Origin: CAUZWH01 sp965224275
GTDB taxonomy: Bacteria > Pseudomonadota > Alphaproteobacteria > SHVV01
NCBI GenBank assembly: GCA_965224275.1
Contig: CBDCYR010000008.1
Span: 1-64,000 of the forward strand
Length of the DNA stretch: 64,000 bases
Direction of reading: 5' to 3'
Positions 8,080-17,620 of the stretch are shown one piece after another. Both the position numbers and the translations under genes were made by a program. Every line of letters starts with the position of its first letter. Position 1 is the first letter of the stretch. Below the pieces are notes generated by a model that saw only the letters and a list, made by a program, of their open reading frames with translations, made no database searches and was not told the origin of the DNA.

Positions 8080-9518
8080 CAGCCGTGCCGCAGGACGATG
8101 GTCTTGACAGTGGTGAGATCGTGCAATGCTTCCAAACCTTTCTCACGGCCGTGACCGCTGCGCTTCATGCCGCCGAACGGAAGTTCTACGCCGCCGCCGG
8201 CACCGTAAGAGTTGATGAATACCTGACCACAGCGGAGTGATTTGGCGACGCGGAGTTGACGACCGCCGTTCTCGGTCCACACTCCCGCTGTTAACCCAAA
8301 GGCGGTGCCGTTGGCGATGCGGATCGCGTCTTCCTCGTCGTCAAAACGAATCGCGGAGAGCACCGGGCCAAACACTTCTTCGCGGGCGAGGCGGTTGCTG
8401 TCCGGTACCGGGCCAAACAAAACCGGAGGCACAAAGAAACCGGCTTTCTTGGCATCACTGTCGAGTGAGGCCTCGGCGATAATTGGGACGCCGTCGTCAT
8501 GCGCTCGCTCGAGAAAGCTGTTGACGCGGGCGCGTTGCGTTTCACTGATCAGCGGTCCGCAATCGAGATCCTTAGCCGCCGGGCCGGCGCGGAGCTGGCT
8601 AAATCGGTCCGACAAGAGATCCACAAATTTGCCGTAAGCGCTTTCTTCGATCAGCAACCGGCTACCGGCCGAACAGGTTTGGCCGGCGTTTTGTACGATC
8701 GCATTAATGACCACCGGCAGGGCGGCTTCGAAATCGGCATCGGCGAATACGATTTGCGGAGACTTGCCGCCAAGCTCCATCGTGCAGCTCACATTGTGCG
8801 TCGCCGCGGCCCGTTGCACGAGCGTGCCGACCTCAGGTGAACCCGTGAAAGACACATGATCGACGCCAGCGTGCGCGGCTAAGGCCGCGCCGGCTTCCTC
8901 TCCGTACCCAGTAACAACGTTGATGGCATCTGGTGGGATCCCGGCTTCAAGCGCGAGTTCAGCTAGACGAAGCACGCTCAGGCAGGCTTCTTCGGATGGT
9001 TTGAGTACCATTGCATTACCTGCTGCTAGGGTTGCCGCGATGGTGCGAGCGCCCATTTGCAGGGGGTAGTTCCAAGGGATGATGTGGCCAGTAACGCCGA
9101 ACGGTTCGCGCAGAGTGAAAGCTTGATAGTCGCTCAGGAATGGGATCGTGTCGCCGTGCAGCTTGTCGGCGGCGCCGCCATAGAACTCGAAATATCGCGC
9201 GGCAACCGTCGCATCGACGTTGGATTGCTTGAGCGGTTTGCCGGTGTCGCGCGATTCCAATTCTGCGAGCTCGTCATGGTGGGCATCGACAAGGTCGCCA
9301 AGACGGCGCAGCAGCCGTCCGCGCTCGAAACCAGCTGTTTTAGACCAGTGATTTTCAAAGGCCTTGCGCGCCGAGGCGACCGCGCGATTGATATCCTCGG
9401 CGCCACCGCTGGCAATCTCGGTAAACGCTGCGCCATCGCTTGGGTCAAGCACGGCGATCGTGGTGCCGGATTGAGCCGGTCGCCAATCTCCATCAATCAA
9501 GATTTCGGCTACTGACAT
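8079..9518 (-). CDS. NAD(P)-dependent aldehyde dehydrogenase
   Basis: An aldehyde dehydrogenase of normal length (479 residues). It shows IPWNYPLQM, FTGSPEVGTLV, the general-base Glu in MELGGKSPQIV, the catalytic Cys in NAGQTCSAGSRLL and EVFGPVLSAIRF. The ATG at 9518 (MSVAEILIDGDW) is chosen because AAAGGAG lies ten bases upstream; the frame stays open to 9542. It resembles betaine-aldehyde and gamma-aminobutyraldehyde dehydrogenases in general layout, which would suit amine catabolism, but that assignment is inference. It is translationally coupled to the following SDR gene. Confidence 0.9.
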   Translation of the reverse strand: MSVAEILIDGDWRPAQSGTTIAVLDPSDGAAFTEIASGGAEDINRAVASARKAFENHWSKTAGFERGRLLRRLGDLVDAHHDELAELESRDTGKPLKQSNVDATVAARYFEFYGGAADKLHGDTIPFLSDYQAFTLREPFGVTGHIIPWNYPLQMGARTIAATLAAGNAMVLKPSEEACLSVLRLAELALEAGIPPDAINVVTGYGEEAGAALAAHAGVDHVSFTGSPEVGTLVQRAAATHNVSCTMELGGKSPQIVFADADFEAALPVVINAIVQNAGQTCSAGSRLLIEESAYGKFVDLLSDRFSQLRAGPAAKDLDCGPLISETQRARVNSFLERAHDDGVPIIAEASLDSDAKKAGFFVPPVLFGPVPDSNRLAREEVFGPVLSAIRFDDEEDAIRIANGTAFGLTAGVWTENGGRQLRVAKSLRCGQVFINSYGAGGGVELPFGGMKRSGHGREKGLEALHDLTTVKTIVLRHG

Positions 9519-9689
9519 TTTGACTGTGCTCCTTTCGATCACCCTAGCCCGAGATCCTGCCGAATTCCACGGGCTTCCGCATGCGGGATTCCCCTGATAT
9601 TTACGGTGTTCGTCGATGCTATAGTGCGGCTAGAGACACGTGAAAAATCCAGGCCGATGAGTGTCGGCTCGTAAGAGGAGGGACGGACC

Positions 9690-11174
9690 ATGAGAAAATA
9701 CCTAAGCACATTTGTGCTTGCTGTGGCGCTGATACTGCCGCTCGCAGCCCAGGCGCAGATGAAAGATTCGATCGTCATTGGTATGAGGTTGGAGCCGGCA
9801 CCAGGGCTCGATCCGACGGCCGCGGCCGCCGCTGCAATCTCGCAGGTCACCACTTACAATATCTACGAGAGCCTGACGCGGATCGATGGCACCGGCAAAG
9901 TCGGGCCGATGCTGGCCAAGAGCTGGACCATCTCCGAGGATGGTTTGACCTACATCCTAAATCTGCAACAGGGCGTGACGTTCCACGATGGCAGCGCTTT
10001 TGATTCAGCCGACGTGAAGTTCAATTTCGAGCGCAACGCTGGCGAAAAGAGCAAAAACAAGAATAAGGGGACTTACCGAAACATCGTCTCTACCGAAACC
10101 CCGGACGCCCACACTGTCGTCATCAAGCTCAAGGGGCCGAATAGTCTTTTCCTGTTCAAGCTCGCGCAATCGACTGGATCGATCGTCGCCCCCGAAACCG
10201 CCGATTTGAACGCGTCCAACCCGGTCGGAACCGGACCCTACAAGTTCGTTAAGTGGACCAAGGGGGATTCGGTCGAGCTTGAGAAATATGCGGGACACCG
10301 CAACGCCGCCAACGTGAAGATAAAAAAGGCCAAGTTCCGTTTCATCAACGATGCGACCGCACAAGTCGCGGCGCTCTACGCGGGGGACTTGGACTACATG
10401 CCGAGCTTGAGCGCCCCGGAGATGTTCGCGCAGTTTAAGGGCGACGCCAACTTCACCACCCTGCAGGGCACGACCGAGGGTGAAACCATTCTCGCCATGA
10501 ACAACAAACACCCGGCATTGTCGGATGTCCGCGTGCGTCGCGCCCTGATGCATGCAATCGACCGCCAGGCATTGATCGATGGGGCAATGCACGGTAGCGG
10601 CACGCCGATCGGCAGTCATTTCCCACCCCATCATCCCGCCTATGTCGACCTCACCGGCGTCTACCCGTTTGATCCGGCGAAAGCAAAAGCCCTTCTGAAG
10701 GAAGCGGGCCACGAAAACCTCGAGCTTTCGCTCAAACTACCGCCGCCGAGTTACGCGCGCCGTGGCGGTGAAGTTGTCGCGGCAATGCTGGCTGATGTCG
10801 GAGTTACCGCAACAATCGAAAACGTCGAATGGGCTCAGTGGCTCGATCTCGTCTACAAAAAGAAGCAGTACGCCCTGTCTATCATCTCGCACGTCGAGCC
10901 GATGGATATGAACATCTATACCCGTGATAATTACTACTACCAGTATAAGAATCCTGGGTTCGACCAGTTGTGGAAAAACGTCGAGACTGCGATTAGCGAA
11001 GCTGATCAATTCAAGGCCCTGCAAATGGCTCAGCGGCGGCTGACCGAAGACGCCGTCAATGGGTATTTGTTTGAACTCGCCAAACTTGGCGTCGCGCGCA
11101 AGGGTCTTAGTGGAATGTGGGCCAGTTGGCCGGCGTTCATAAACGAGATCGCTGCGATGTCGTGGAACGGCTAA
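9690..11174 (+). CDS. ABC transporter periplasmic solute-binding protein, family 5
   Basis: A 494-residue periplasmic binding protein of the oligopeptide/nickel (SBP_bac_5) class. It has a clear signal peptide (MRKYLSTFVLAVALILPLAAQAQ) and family hallmarks: YESLTRIDGTGKVGPMLAKSW, GVTFHDGSAFDSADVKF, VGTGPYKFVKW and DVRVRRALMHAIDR. The ATG follows AGAGGAGGGA. It is monocistronic, closed by a strong hairpin terminator. No permease or ATPase genes adjoin it, but the DppBCDF-like operon at 18.2-21.9 kb lacks a binding protein, so this may be its partner (inference). Confidence 0.9.
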   Translation: MRKYLSTFVLAVALILPLAAQAQMKDSIVIGMRLEPAPGLDPTAAAAAAISQVTTYNIYESLTRIDGTGKVGPMLAKSWTISEDGLTYILNLQQGVTFHDGSAFDSADVKFNFERNAGEKSKNKNKGTYRNIVSTETPDAHTVVIKLKGPNSLFLFKLAQSTGSIVAPETADLNASNPVGTGPYKFVKWTKGDSVELEKYAGHRNAANVKIKKAKFRFINDATAQVAALYAGDLDYMPSLSAPEMFAQFKGDANFTTLQGTTEGETILAMNNKHPALSDVRVRRALMHAIDRQALIDGAMHGSGTPIGSHFPPHHPAYVDLTGVYPFDPAKAKALLKEAGHENLELSLKLPPPSYARRGGEVVAAMLADVGVTATIENVEWAQWLDLVYKKKQYALSIISHVEPMDMNIYTRDNYYYQYKNPGFDQLWKNVETAISEADQFKALQMAQRRLTEDAVNGYLFELAKLGVARKGLSGMWASWPAFINEIAAMSWNG

Positions 11175-11203
11175 TCATCTAACCCCAAACACAAGCTGAT
11201 ATA

Positions 11204-11233
11204 AGAGGGCGGTCGCGAGACCGCCCTCTCTTT
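11204..11233 (+). terminator. Rho-independent terminator
   Basis: A perfect 11-bp stem AGAGGGCGGTC / GACCGCCCTCT with a GCGA tetraloop, followed by CTTT, 30 bases after the solute-binding protein stop codon. Confidence 0.85.
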
Positions 11234-11262
11234 GTGTGTCACAGCATGCCGGAGTAACGACT

Positions 11263-12741
11263 ATGCGAATCGTTATTGCCATGATGAAACACGAGACCAA
11301 CACGTTCTCGCCAATCATCACGGATTGGCAACGGTTTGAGGAATGGGGCGCTTACCTGGGTAACGACGTCGTCGCCGCATATGGCAATACCCGCATGGCG
11401 GTCGCCGCATACATCGATCTCGCCCGAGAAATTGGTGCGGAAATCGTTACCCCCTTGGCCGCAGAGGCCATGCCTTCTGGTCGTGTCCTTGAAGCCGCAT
11501 ACGAACATATGTGCGACCTGATCTGCGACGCGATCCGGGATGGCGCCGATGCCGCGTTGCTAGACCTTCACGGTGCCATGGTTGCCGAACATCTGTTCGA
11601 TGGTGAGGGTGAACTGCTCGAGCGAATCCGAACCATCGCACCTGACCTCCCGATCGCTGTAACCTGCGATCTACATTGCAACCTGACCGAAAAAATGGTG
11701 AGCAACTGCACCGCATTGGTCGGCTACAAGACCTACCCGCACACGGATATTTATGAGACCGCGGAACAGGTTGGGCGTATCGTCCTGGCTGCTGCCGCCG
11801 GCGAAAGCCAGCCGGTCATGTCGTGGGGCAACGTGCCGTTGATGTCGCAAACCTTGCGCCAGGGCACCGACGATCAACCGATGAAATCGCTCATCGATTT
11901 GTGTCGAACCTCGGAATCCCGCGATGGCGTCCTGGCGGCGACTGTATTTGGCGGTTTTGCACTGGCCGACATGCCTGATTCGGGCACCTCAGTCGTCGTC
12001 GTTGCCAATCACGACGTACAGTTGGCCGACCAAATCCGCGATTCGTTGCTTGGTCTGGCCTGGCGCAGTCGTGATGATTTTGTCTATCAGCACCAACCCC
12101 TTGAGGAAGCCGTCGCTCACGCTAAAAGCATCGACGACGGTCCCGTTATCCTGCTCGATCACGCCGACAATTGTGGATCGGGTGCCAATCAGGATGTCAT
12201 GACCGTGATCGCTGAAGTGATCCGCCAGGAGTTGGAAGGGGTCGTTGTGGCCGCGGTTTGGGATCCAAAGGCAGTGCAGGAAATGCAACGGGCTGGAGTC
12301 GGCGCCGAAATAAAGATCGATCTCGGTGGGAAAACCGACATGCCGTCGATTGGACTGGCGGGCAAGCCTTTATCGATCGGGGGGCGGGTCAAGGCACTGA
12401 CCGACGGTCAATGGATCGTCCGTGGTCCGATGTATACAGGGTTTACCGTCAACATGGGTCCGTCGGCCGTCCTCGATACCGGTAATATGCAAATTGTCGT
12501 AGTTTCCCACCATCATGAACCCTGGGATCTGGGTGTTTTCACGTCGGTCGGCATTCAGCCCGAATTCGCCCACTACATCTTGTTGAAGTCGCGAATTCAC
12601 TACCGTGCGGGCTTTGGTGATCTGCCAAAACATACGATCACGCTCGATGGTGATGGAGTAACGACCTCCGACAATGACGTTCTCGACTACGAACACGTAC
12701 GTCGACCGATCTTCCCGCTTGATCGCATCAACGAACCCTAG
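11263..12741 (+). CDS. M81-family metallopeptidase-like protein (MlrC family)
   Basis: The 492-residue product starts MRIVIAMMKHETNTFSP, the signature N-terminus of MlrC/M81 proteins, and continues through the family's conserved ALLDLHGAMVAE, AVTCDLHCN and GYKTYPHTD, rich in potential zinc-binding His and Asp. Named members degrade linearised microcystin, but most are uncharacterised hydrolases of small peptides or amides encoded near peptide transporters. The ATG at 11263 follows CGGAGTAA and is preferred over the GTG at 11236. It lies just after the solute-binding protein and its terminator, and is convergent with the aldo/keto reductase, whose stop is adjacent. Confidence 0.88.
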   Translation: MRIVIAMMKHETNTFSPIITDWQRFEEWGAYLGNDVVAAYGNTRMAVAAYIDLAREIGAEIVTPLAAEAMPSGRVLEAAYEHMCDLICDAIRDGADAALLDLHGAMVAEHLFDGEGELLERIRTIAPDLPIAVTCDLHCNLTEKMVSNCTALVGYKTYPHTDIYETAEQVGRIVLAAAAGESQPVMSWGNVPLMSQTLRQGTDDQPMKSLIDLCRTSESRDGVLAATVFGGFALADMPDSGTSVVVVANHDVQLADQIRDSLLGLAWRSRDDFVYQHQPLEEAVAHAKSIDDGPVILLDHADNCGSGANQDVMTVIAEVIRQELEGVVVAAVWDPKAVQEMQRAGVGAEIKIDLGGKTDMPSIGLAGKPLSIGGRVKALTDGQWIVRGPMYTGFTVNMGPSAVLDTGNMQIVVVSHHHEPWDLGVFTSVGIQPEFAHYILLKSRIHYRAGFGDLPKHTITLDGDGVTTSDNDVLDYEHVRRPIFPLDRINEP

Positions 12742-13740
12742 TCAATCGCGCGCCAACGCCTGCCGAATCAAGGCCCCCAATTTATGGCGCTTGGGGTGGA
12801 CCCCGATCACAGGGGCCAATGCCGTATCAATGGCGCCAAGCGTTTCATCGCTGAGAGTTCTGCCCGCAGCAGCCGCGTTTTCAACTATCTGTTCGGCTCG
12901 TGTTGCGCCGACGATCGCCGAGGCGACATTCGGCAACCGTAGGACCCACGCCAGTGCGAGTTGCGCCATTGTCAGGCCCGTATCGGCCGCGATTTTGCTC
13001 AGACCATTGATTGCTTGAGTAGCCGTCGGCTTGAGGTAATCTTTCGGAAAAAAACTGCCCATTCTTCGGCTGGCCGCCCGTGAGTCCGCAGGTGTGCCGC
13101 CCGCGTATTTTCCGGTAAGCACGCCTTGCGCGAGTGGTGACCAGACGATTTGTGAAACACCAGTTGTGACGCAATAAGGAATCACCGCGTCCTCGGCTCC
13201 GCGTCGTAGCATCGAATATTGCGGTTGACTGGAAACGAAGCGTACGACGCCCGTCATTTCCCGCGCCGCGCGGATCTTATCTATCGGCCATTCGCTGAAC
13301 CCCACATAGCGCGCCTTGCCTGCCTCGACGACCTCCGAAAGCGCTCTCATGGTTTCGTCGAGTGGTGTATTGCCGTCGTAGCGATGGCACTGAAAGAGAT
13401 CTACATGGTCGGTCTGGAGACGTTCGAGCGATGCGTTGAGCTGCTTGAAGATCTGTGCGCGTGAGAGGCCACTGTCCTTCGGGCCCATCGGGAAATACGC
13501 TTTCGTGGCAAGCACATATGATGCCCTTGGCACCTCCTTCAATATGTTGCCAAGAAATGCTTCCGCTTCGCCGCGTCCGTAAACGTTGGCGGTGTCGATG
13601 AAATTAATGCCCAACTCGAGCGCACGCCGGACGCACTCGATTGATTGCTTGTCATCAATTCCAGCTCCGAAAGTGAGCCACGACCCCAACGAGATTTCGG
13701 AGACTTCGAGTTCGCTTTCGCCAAGTCGACGATATTGCAT
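12742..13740 (-). CDS. Aldo/keto reductase
   Basis: A 332-residue NADP(H)-dependent aldo/keto reductase of the (beta/alpha)8 type, similar to YajO/voltage-gated-channel beta-subunit relatives. The catalytic set is recognisable: Asp and Tyr in FIDTANVYGRGEAE, Lys in VLATKAYFP and His in DLFQCHRYD. WSPLAQGVLTGKY and the C-terminal VGATRAEQI also fit. The start MQYRRLGESELEVSEI is the usual one for the family; an in-frame start nine bases upstream is less likely. It is monocistronic. Confidence 0.9.
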   Translation of the reverse strand: MQYRRLGESELEVSEISLGSWLTFGAGIDDKQSIECVRRALELGINFIDTANVYGRGEAEAFLGNILKEVPRASYVLATKAYFPMGPKDSGLSRAQIFKQLNASLERLQTDHVDLFQCHRYDGNTPLDETMRALSEVVEAGKARYVGFSEWPIDKIRAAREMTGVVRFVSSQPQYSMLRRGAEDAVIPYCVTTGVSQIVWSPLAQGVLTGKYAGGTPADSRAASRRMGSFFPKDYLKPTATQAINGLSKIAADTGLTMAQLALAWVLRLPNVASAIVGATRAEQIVENAAAAGRTLSDETLGAIDTALAPVIGVHPKRHKLGALIRQALARD

Positions 13741-13954
13741 TGAAACCACCCTACGTTCTTGAGAAAGAGCGTAGCGCGAGTGAATAAAGACGACCAGATC
13801 GAGGGAATTCCCTGCACCATTGACATAAATCGCGCGAGTTCAGCCCCTAACGCTCGTATTCAGCCAGCATATCGGCTGCGCCGCCGGGTTTGCCGAACAG
13901 TAAGGCCGGGGAAACCCGCTCGTTCGAATGGGTTTGTAGCAATTTTCAGCGAAT

Positions 13955-13977
13955 ATGAGATCAGGTAGCTATCTCAT
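13955..13977. promoter_or_regulatory. Short inverted repeat before the response-regulator gene
   Basis: ATGAGAT and ATCTCAT are arranged as a perfect 7-bp inverted repeat with a 9-base gap, ending 7 bases before the possible start of the receiver gene. It could be an operator or an RNA hairpin over the ribosome site; no known binding site is recognised. Confidence 0.2.
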
Positions 13978-13983
13978 CGGACG

Positions 13984-14523
13984 ATGCGGTCATCCCTATC
14001 GTTCCAAGAACAGAATGAACTCGTTAACCAGTCGCAGCTCAGAGCCAAGGCGAGGGGTGCCATGCTAAGGGAAAATGAGCGCGCGAAGCACGTCGATCTA
14101 ACACCACCCAGCGGTATGAATATCTTCGAATGCAGGAGGCGGGTGTTACTCGTCGAGGACAATGAAATGAATCGCGACATGCTCGGGCGCCGCCTAACCA
14201 AACGAGGTTACGTCATGAGTTATTCAAAAGATGGGCAACACGCGATTCTTACGGCTCTGACCGAGCGACCCGACCTGATTCTGATGGACCTTAGTTTGCC
14301 AAAAATCGACGGCTGGGAAGCCACCCGCCGACTCAAGGCGGATGATCGAACCGAGACAATTCCCATCGTGGCCTTAACCGCGCACGCCCTTACTGAAGAT
14401 CGCGAGAGTGCATTTGATGCAGGCTGTGACGAGTTTGAAACCAAGCCCGTTAACATTAAGAAACTGATAGCGAAGATGGACGCGCTCCTGAACGTGATGA
14501 CCCTTCATGAGATAGCAGATTGA
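13984..14523 (+). CDS. Receiver-domain response regulator (CheY-like)
   Basis: The 179-residue product has an approximately 50-residue N-terminal extension and one receiver domain: acidic pair in VLLVEDNEMN, phospho-acceptor Asp in ILMDLSLP, Thr in VALTAHAL and Lys in FETKPVN. There is no output domain, so it probably passes phosphate or acts by protein contact. It sits 54 bases before the PAS kinase gene, suggesting a cognate pair. The start is uncertain: in-frame ATGs lie downstream, and MNIFECRRRVLLVEDN would leave just the domain. Confidence 0.85.
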   Translation: MRSSLSFQEQNELVNQSQLRAKARGAMLRENERAKHVDLTPPSGMNIFECRRRVLLVEDNEMNRDMLGRRLTKRGYVMSYSKDGQHAILTALTERPDLILMDLSLPKIDGWEATRRLKADDRTETIPIVALTAHALTEDRESAFDAGCDEFETKPVNIKKLIAKMDALLNVMTLHEIAD

Positions 14524-15505
14524 TGGATATCACGCGGAGTGGACGCCATTTTGACGGCGTCGGCGGAGTCGGTCGACATGAGTGAATCTGAAAATACTGA
14601 AGCGGCGCTCCGAGCGGCAACCGGACGCTTCGAAGCAGCATTCCGCGCGTGCCCAACTCCCGTCACGATCGTCCGCCCCAGCGACGACAAGATTTGCGAT
14701 GTTAACGAGGCTTGGTGCCGAGCGTTTTCCTACACCCGAGAGGAGGTGTTGGCTGGGACGCCCTTGGAATCCGAATTGTGGGCCAAGGTCGAAGATCGTG
14801 CACGTTTCCGATCGGCAATCGAGCAGGGCGGCAAAGCCGTAAACATATTCACTTACCTGACGACGAAACAGCGCGATCTGCGCCAGTGTCATCTTTCTGG
14901 CGAAATGATCAACGTTGATGGAGAGTCCATGATTCTCACTTACATCGACGATGTGACCGAATTGAAACGTGCCGAGTACGACCTCCTCACGACCAACGCG
15001 GAGCTTTTGCTTAAGAGCGAACTTCTTCAGGCGGTGCTCGACAACGTCGAGCAGGGTATCTGTGCCTTCGACAAAGAACTGAAACTGATTGCTTGGAACG
15101 GGCGCGTCGGTGAACTCATCGACCTGCCGCCGGAGGATTCCTGGCCCCAAGAGATGTGCGCTGAGGACTTTTTTCGCTTCAGCATGCTTCACGATATTCA
15201 AGATTGGGACAGCGCCGAAAACTTGGTGCGTGAGCGGATAGAACTCGCCAGGAGTTCTCAGGACAGCCGCCATGAATTGGTCGGTCGTGACGGTCGATTG
15301 ATCGAAACCGTTAGTAACCCGATGCCGGGCGGCGGTTTCGTGAAAACGGTTACCGATGTCACCGAGCAGAGACGGGGGGAGGACTTGCTTCGACAGCGTG
15401 TTGCCGAACCCACGCAAGACCTTGAGAACGAAGTCGTCGCCCGTAAACAGGCTGAGCGCGAACTACAGGGCTCTAACGAACGTCTTGAAAGCCGCGTCGT
15501 GGAGC

Positions 15506-15598
15506 GCTGAAGCGGCAAATGTTGCGAAATCGCAATTCGTTTCGAGCATGAGTCATGAACTTAGGACTCCCCTGAACGCGATCATCGGTTATAGCCAA
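15506..15598 (+). repeat. 93-bp direct repeat, copy 1 (HisKA coding)
   Basis: Identical to 16191-16283. In this copy the HisKA sequence is out of frame with the upstream kinase, and about 32 bases present upstream of copy 2 are absent before it. Confidence 0.95.
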
Positions 15599-16160
15599 AC
15601 TGGGTATCCACTTCGCTCTCGTATCCCCTACATTTGGTTTCCGAGGCTGCGATGACCGCCGACTAGGCCCTTGTAGGGGACCGGCTCGTGCTGCACCGCC
15701 TGCTGGAGCAGTCGGAAGAAAAGCAGGCCACGAGCCTGCGAACGGCGGCGATTGAATCGGAAAGTGAACTCGTCGAGATAGTAGTCGAGATGGTCGGCAT
15801 CGATGGCACCATGGTGGATGCCCAGCCACCAGCGATCAAGCAGAGCGGCCACGCGATGCACTCGTGGCATGACGATGTGGGCCGGGTCGCCACTGGCGGA
15901 AATGGATCTCGGCTGGTGGTCATAGCCTTGGTTCGCCAGACCACTGTAGGCTGACCAGCCATCGGTTCGGACGGTCGCGCCAGGCGCCACGGTTGTTTGG
16001 ACAAACGGGATCAGGCTCCTCGCAGCCACATCCTCGACGCGGCTCATTCGGATCCGGCCAGTGCCCCGCCCTCGGACTTCCGCCGCAATCGCGACGATCG
16101 ACTTGGTCTTCGTCTGTCGCCCCACGACGCCGGTTTCCCGGCCGCCCACATAGGTTTCGC
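15599..16160 (-). mobile_element. Truncated IS1595-family element
   Basis: On the minus strand this encodes the C-terminal part of an IS1595-family DDE transposase: it begins in ETYVGG (first catalytic region), then RTDGWSAYSG with the second Asp, then a His/Asn-rich region ending RLLQQAVQHEPVPYKG, with the stop at 15628-15630. The N-terminal zinc-ribbon part of the transposase (about 130 residues) is missing, and the open frame's apparent start at 16203 is within kinase DNA. The element can therefore not move by itself. No terminal inverted repeats could be defined at the truncated side. Confidence 0.75.
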
Positions 16161-16190
16161 ACGCGCGATCTAAACAGTGCCAAAGATGCG

Positions 16191-16283
16191 GCTGAAGCGG
16201 CAAATGTTGCGAAATCGCAATTCGTTTCGAGCATGAGTCATGAACTTAGGACTCCCCTGAACGCGATCATCGGTTATAGCCAA
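16191..16283 (+). repeat. 93-bp direct repeat, copy 2 (HisKA coding)
   Basis: Identical to 15506-15598 and in frame with the C-terminal kinase half. It contains the codons of the phospho-acceptor His region. Confidence 0.95.
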
Positions 16284-17143
16284 TTGCTGCAAGAAGAAGC
16301 CGAGCAACTCGCCATCGATTCGTTCGTGCCGGATCTTCAACGTATCAATTCGGCTGGCAGCCACCTGTTGCATCTAATCGATAGCATCCTCGATCTGTCG
16401 AAGATCGAAGCAGGCAAGATTGAGTTGGACCTCGAGTGTTTCGATATCGCAGGTTTGGTACACGACGTCGCGACGACAATTCGACCGCTGGTGGCTCGCA
16501 ACAAAAACACGCTGGAGGTCAATTGCAGCGACGAGCTAAGCTCAGCCCAGGGCGATACGACAAAGATCCGTCAGGTTCTGATTAATCTGTTGGGTAATGC
16601 CGCCAAGTTCACGGAAGACGGTGTGATCAAGTTTTCGGTAAGCACTGCCTGTGATGACCCCGCAAACGTGTTGTTTCAAGTAGCGGATACCGGAATTGGC
16701 ATGACTGCAGACGAGGTCGCTAGGATTTTCGATCCGTTCAGCCAAGCCGATCAATCCACCACACGACAGTTTGGTGGTACCGGTCTCGGCCTCGCGATCA
16801 CACGACGTTATTGCCAAATGATGGGGGGTGAGGTGGTAGTCGAAAGCAAACCGCAAGAGGGATCGGTATTCTCAGCGATCTTGCCGATCTTGAGTTCGGC
16901 ATCCGACGATTCTCGGCGGCATGTGTCGAACGCCTAATATTGTTTGAGCTCATATCAGGAGTTCGCAGAGGCCGCCGAACCGGATCAGCGGCTGATCACG
17001 TTCTCGAAGTAGGGTGAATGCCCGGCAATTCTGTCTTGAGAGGTCCTCTCGTGTTGGTGTTGTGAGGGGATACCCGGGCGCGAAACTGGGTTTGCCGCAA
17101 TACAACGACGCCTCGCTTTGGGCTAATACTGGGAGAGTAGAAG

Positions 17144-17620
17144 GTGCCGCCCGAAATGCGGAGTGAGGCTATGCCAAGCGATCAAGTATCGGTCGAATAC
17201 GCCCGCACCGGAGGGTCGCGATCGTGCGATCTCAATAGTGCCACCGTTCTAGTGGTCGAGGACAATCCTGACGTTCGGCTGGTTGCCGAAGACCTTCTTA
17301 AGTTGCTGGGCTATCGGGCGATCTGTTTTGAGCGTGGTTCGGACGCGCTCGAGGTTCTCGAATCCGATACGCAGATCGATTTATTGTTCACGGATATGGT
17401 CCTGCCCGGCGACCTCAGCGGCCGCAAGTTGATGGAAGCTGCACTCAAAGTACGGCCAAGCATTAAGATGCTTGCTACATCAGGATATGCCGAAGAAACC
17501 TTGGATGCGGAAGGCGCATTGCCCGTCGGTACGCTGCTGCTTGCGAAGCCGTACACGATGAAAGAACTCTCGTCGGCTGTCGGGCAAGCGTTGTCGTTGG
17601 AAGCGTCGTTGGTTGCCTAG
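17144..17620 (+). CDS. Receiver-domain response regulator
   Basis: The 158-residue protein consists of about 35 N-terminal residues and one receiver domain: ATVLVVEDNPDVR (acidic pocket), phospho-acceptor Asp in LLFTDMVLPG, Thr/Ser in MLATSGYAEE and Lys in LLLAKPYTMKEL. It resembles the stand-alone or hybrid-kinase receivers with the FTDMVLPG signature. The GTG at 17144 has GGGAGAG upstream; ATGs at 17156 and 17171 are alternatives. It lies 206 bases after the split kinase and its 3' end overlaps the convergent HAD gene by four bases. No output domain. Confidence 0.85.
   Translation: MPPEMRSEAMPSDQVSVEYARTGGSRSCDLNSATVLVVEDNPDVRLVAEDLLKLLGYRAICFERGSDALEVLESDTQIDLLFTDMVLPGDLSGRKLMEAALKVRPSIKMLATSGYAEETLDAEGALPVGTLLLAKPYTMKELSSAVGQALSLEASLVA

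Larger units (their letters stand above)
14578..16937 (+). pseudogene. PAS-HisKA-HATPase histidine kinase, split by IS1595 fragment
   Basis: The N-terminal half (14578-15510) has two PAS-like regions (PTPVTIVRPSDDKICDVNEAW and a second starting QAVLDNVEQGICAFD) and a coiled coil ending NERLESRVVER. The kinase half (from about 16161 to 16937) resumes with TRDLNSAKDAAEAA, then SHELRTPLNAII (phospho-acceptor His), LLGNAAKF, DTGIGM, FDPFSQ and GGTGLGL, so the catalytic core is intact. Joining 15507 to 16161 restores one frame. Between them lie a frameshifted copy of 93 bases of the HisKA region and a truncated transposase. The ATG at 14578 has GGAG upstream; a GTG at 14539 is an alternative start. 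The PAS part alone ends at a TGA at 15508-15510. Confidence 0.8.

Noticed and set aside
14530..15417. 295-codon minus-strand open frame over the PAS region of the kinase
   Set aside because: The plus strand has clear PAS homology in the same place; this is a shadow.
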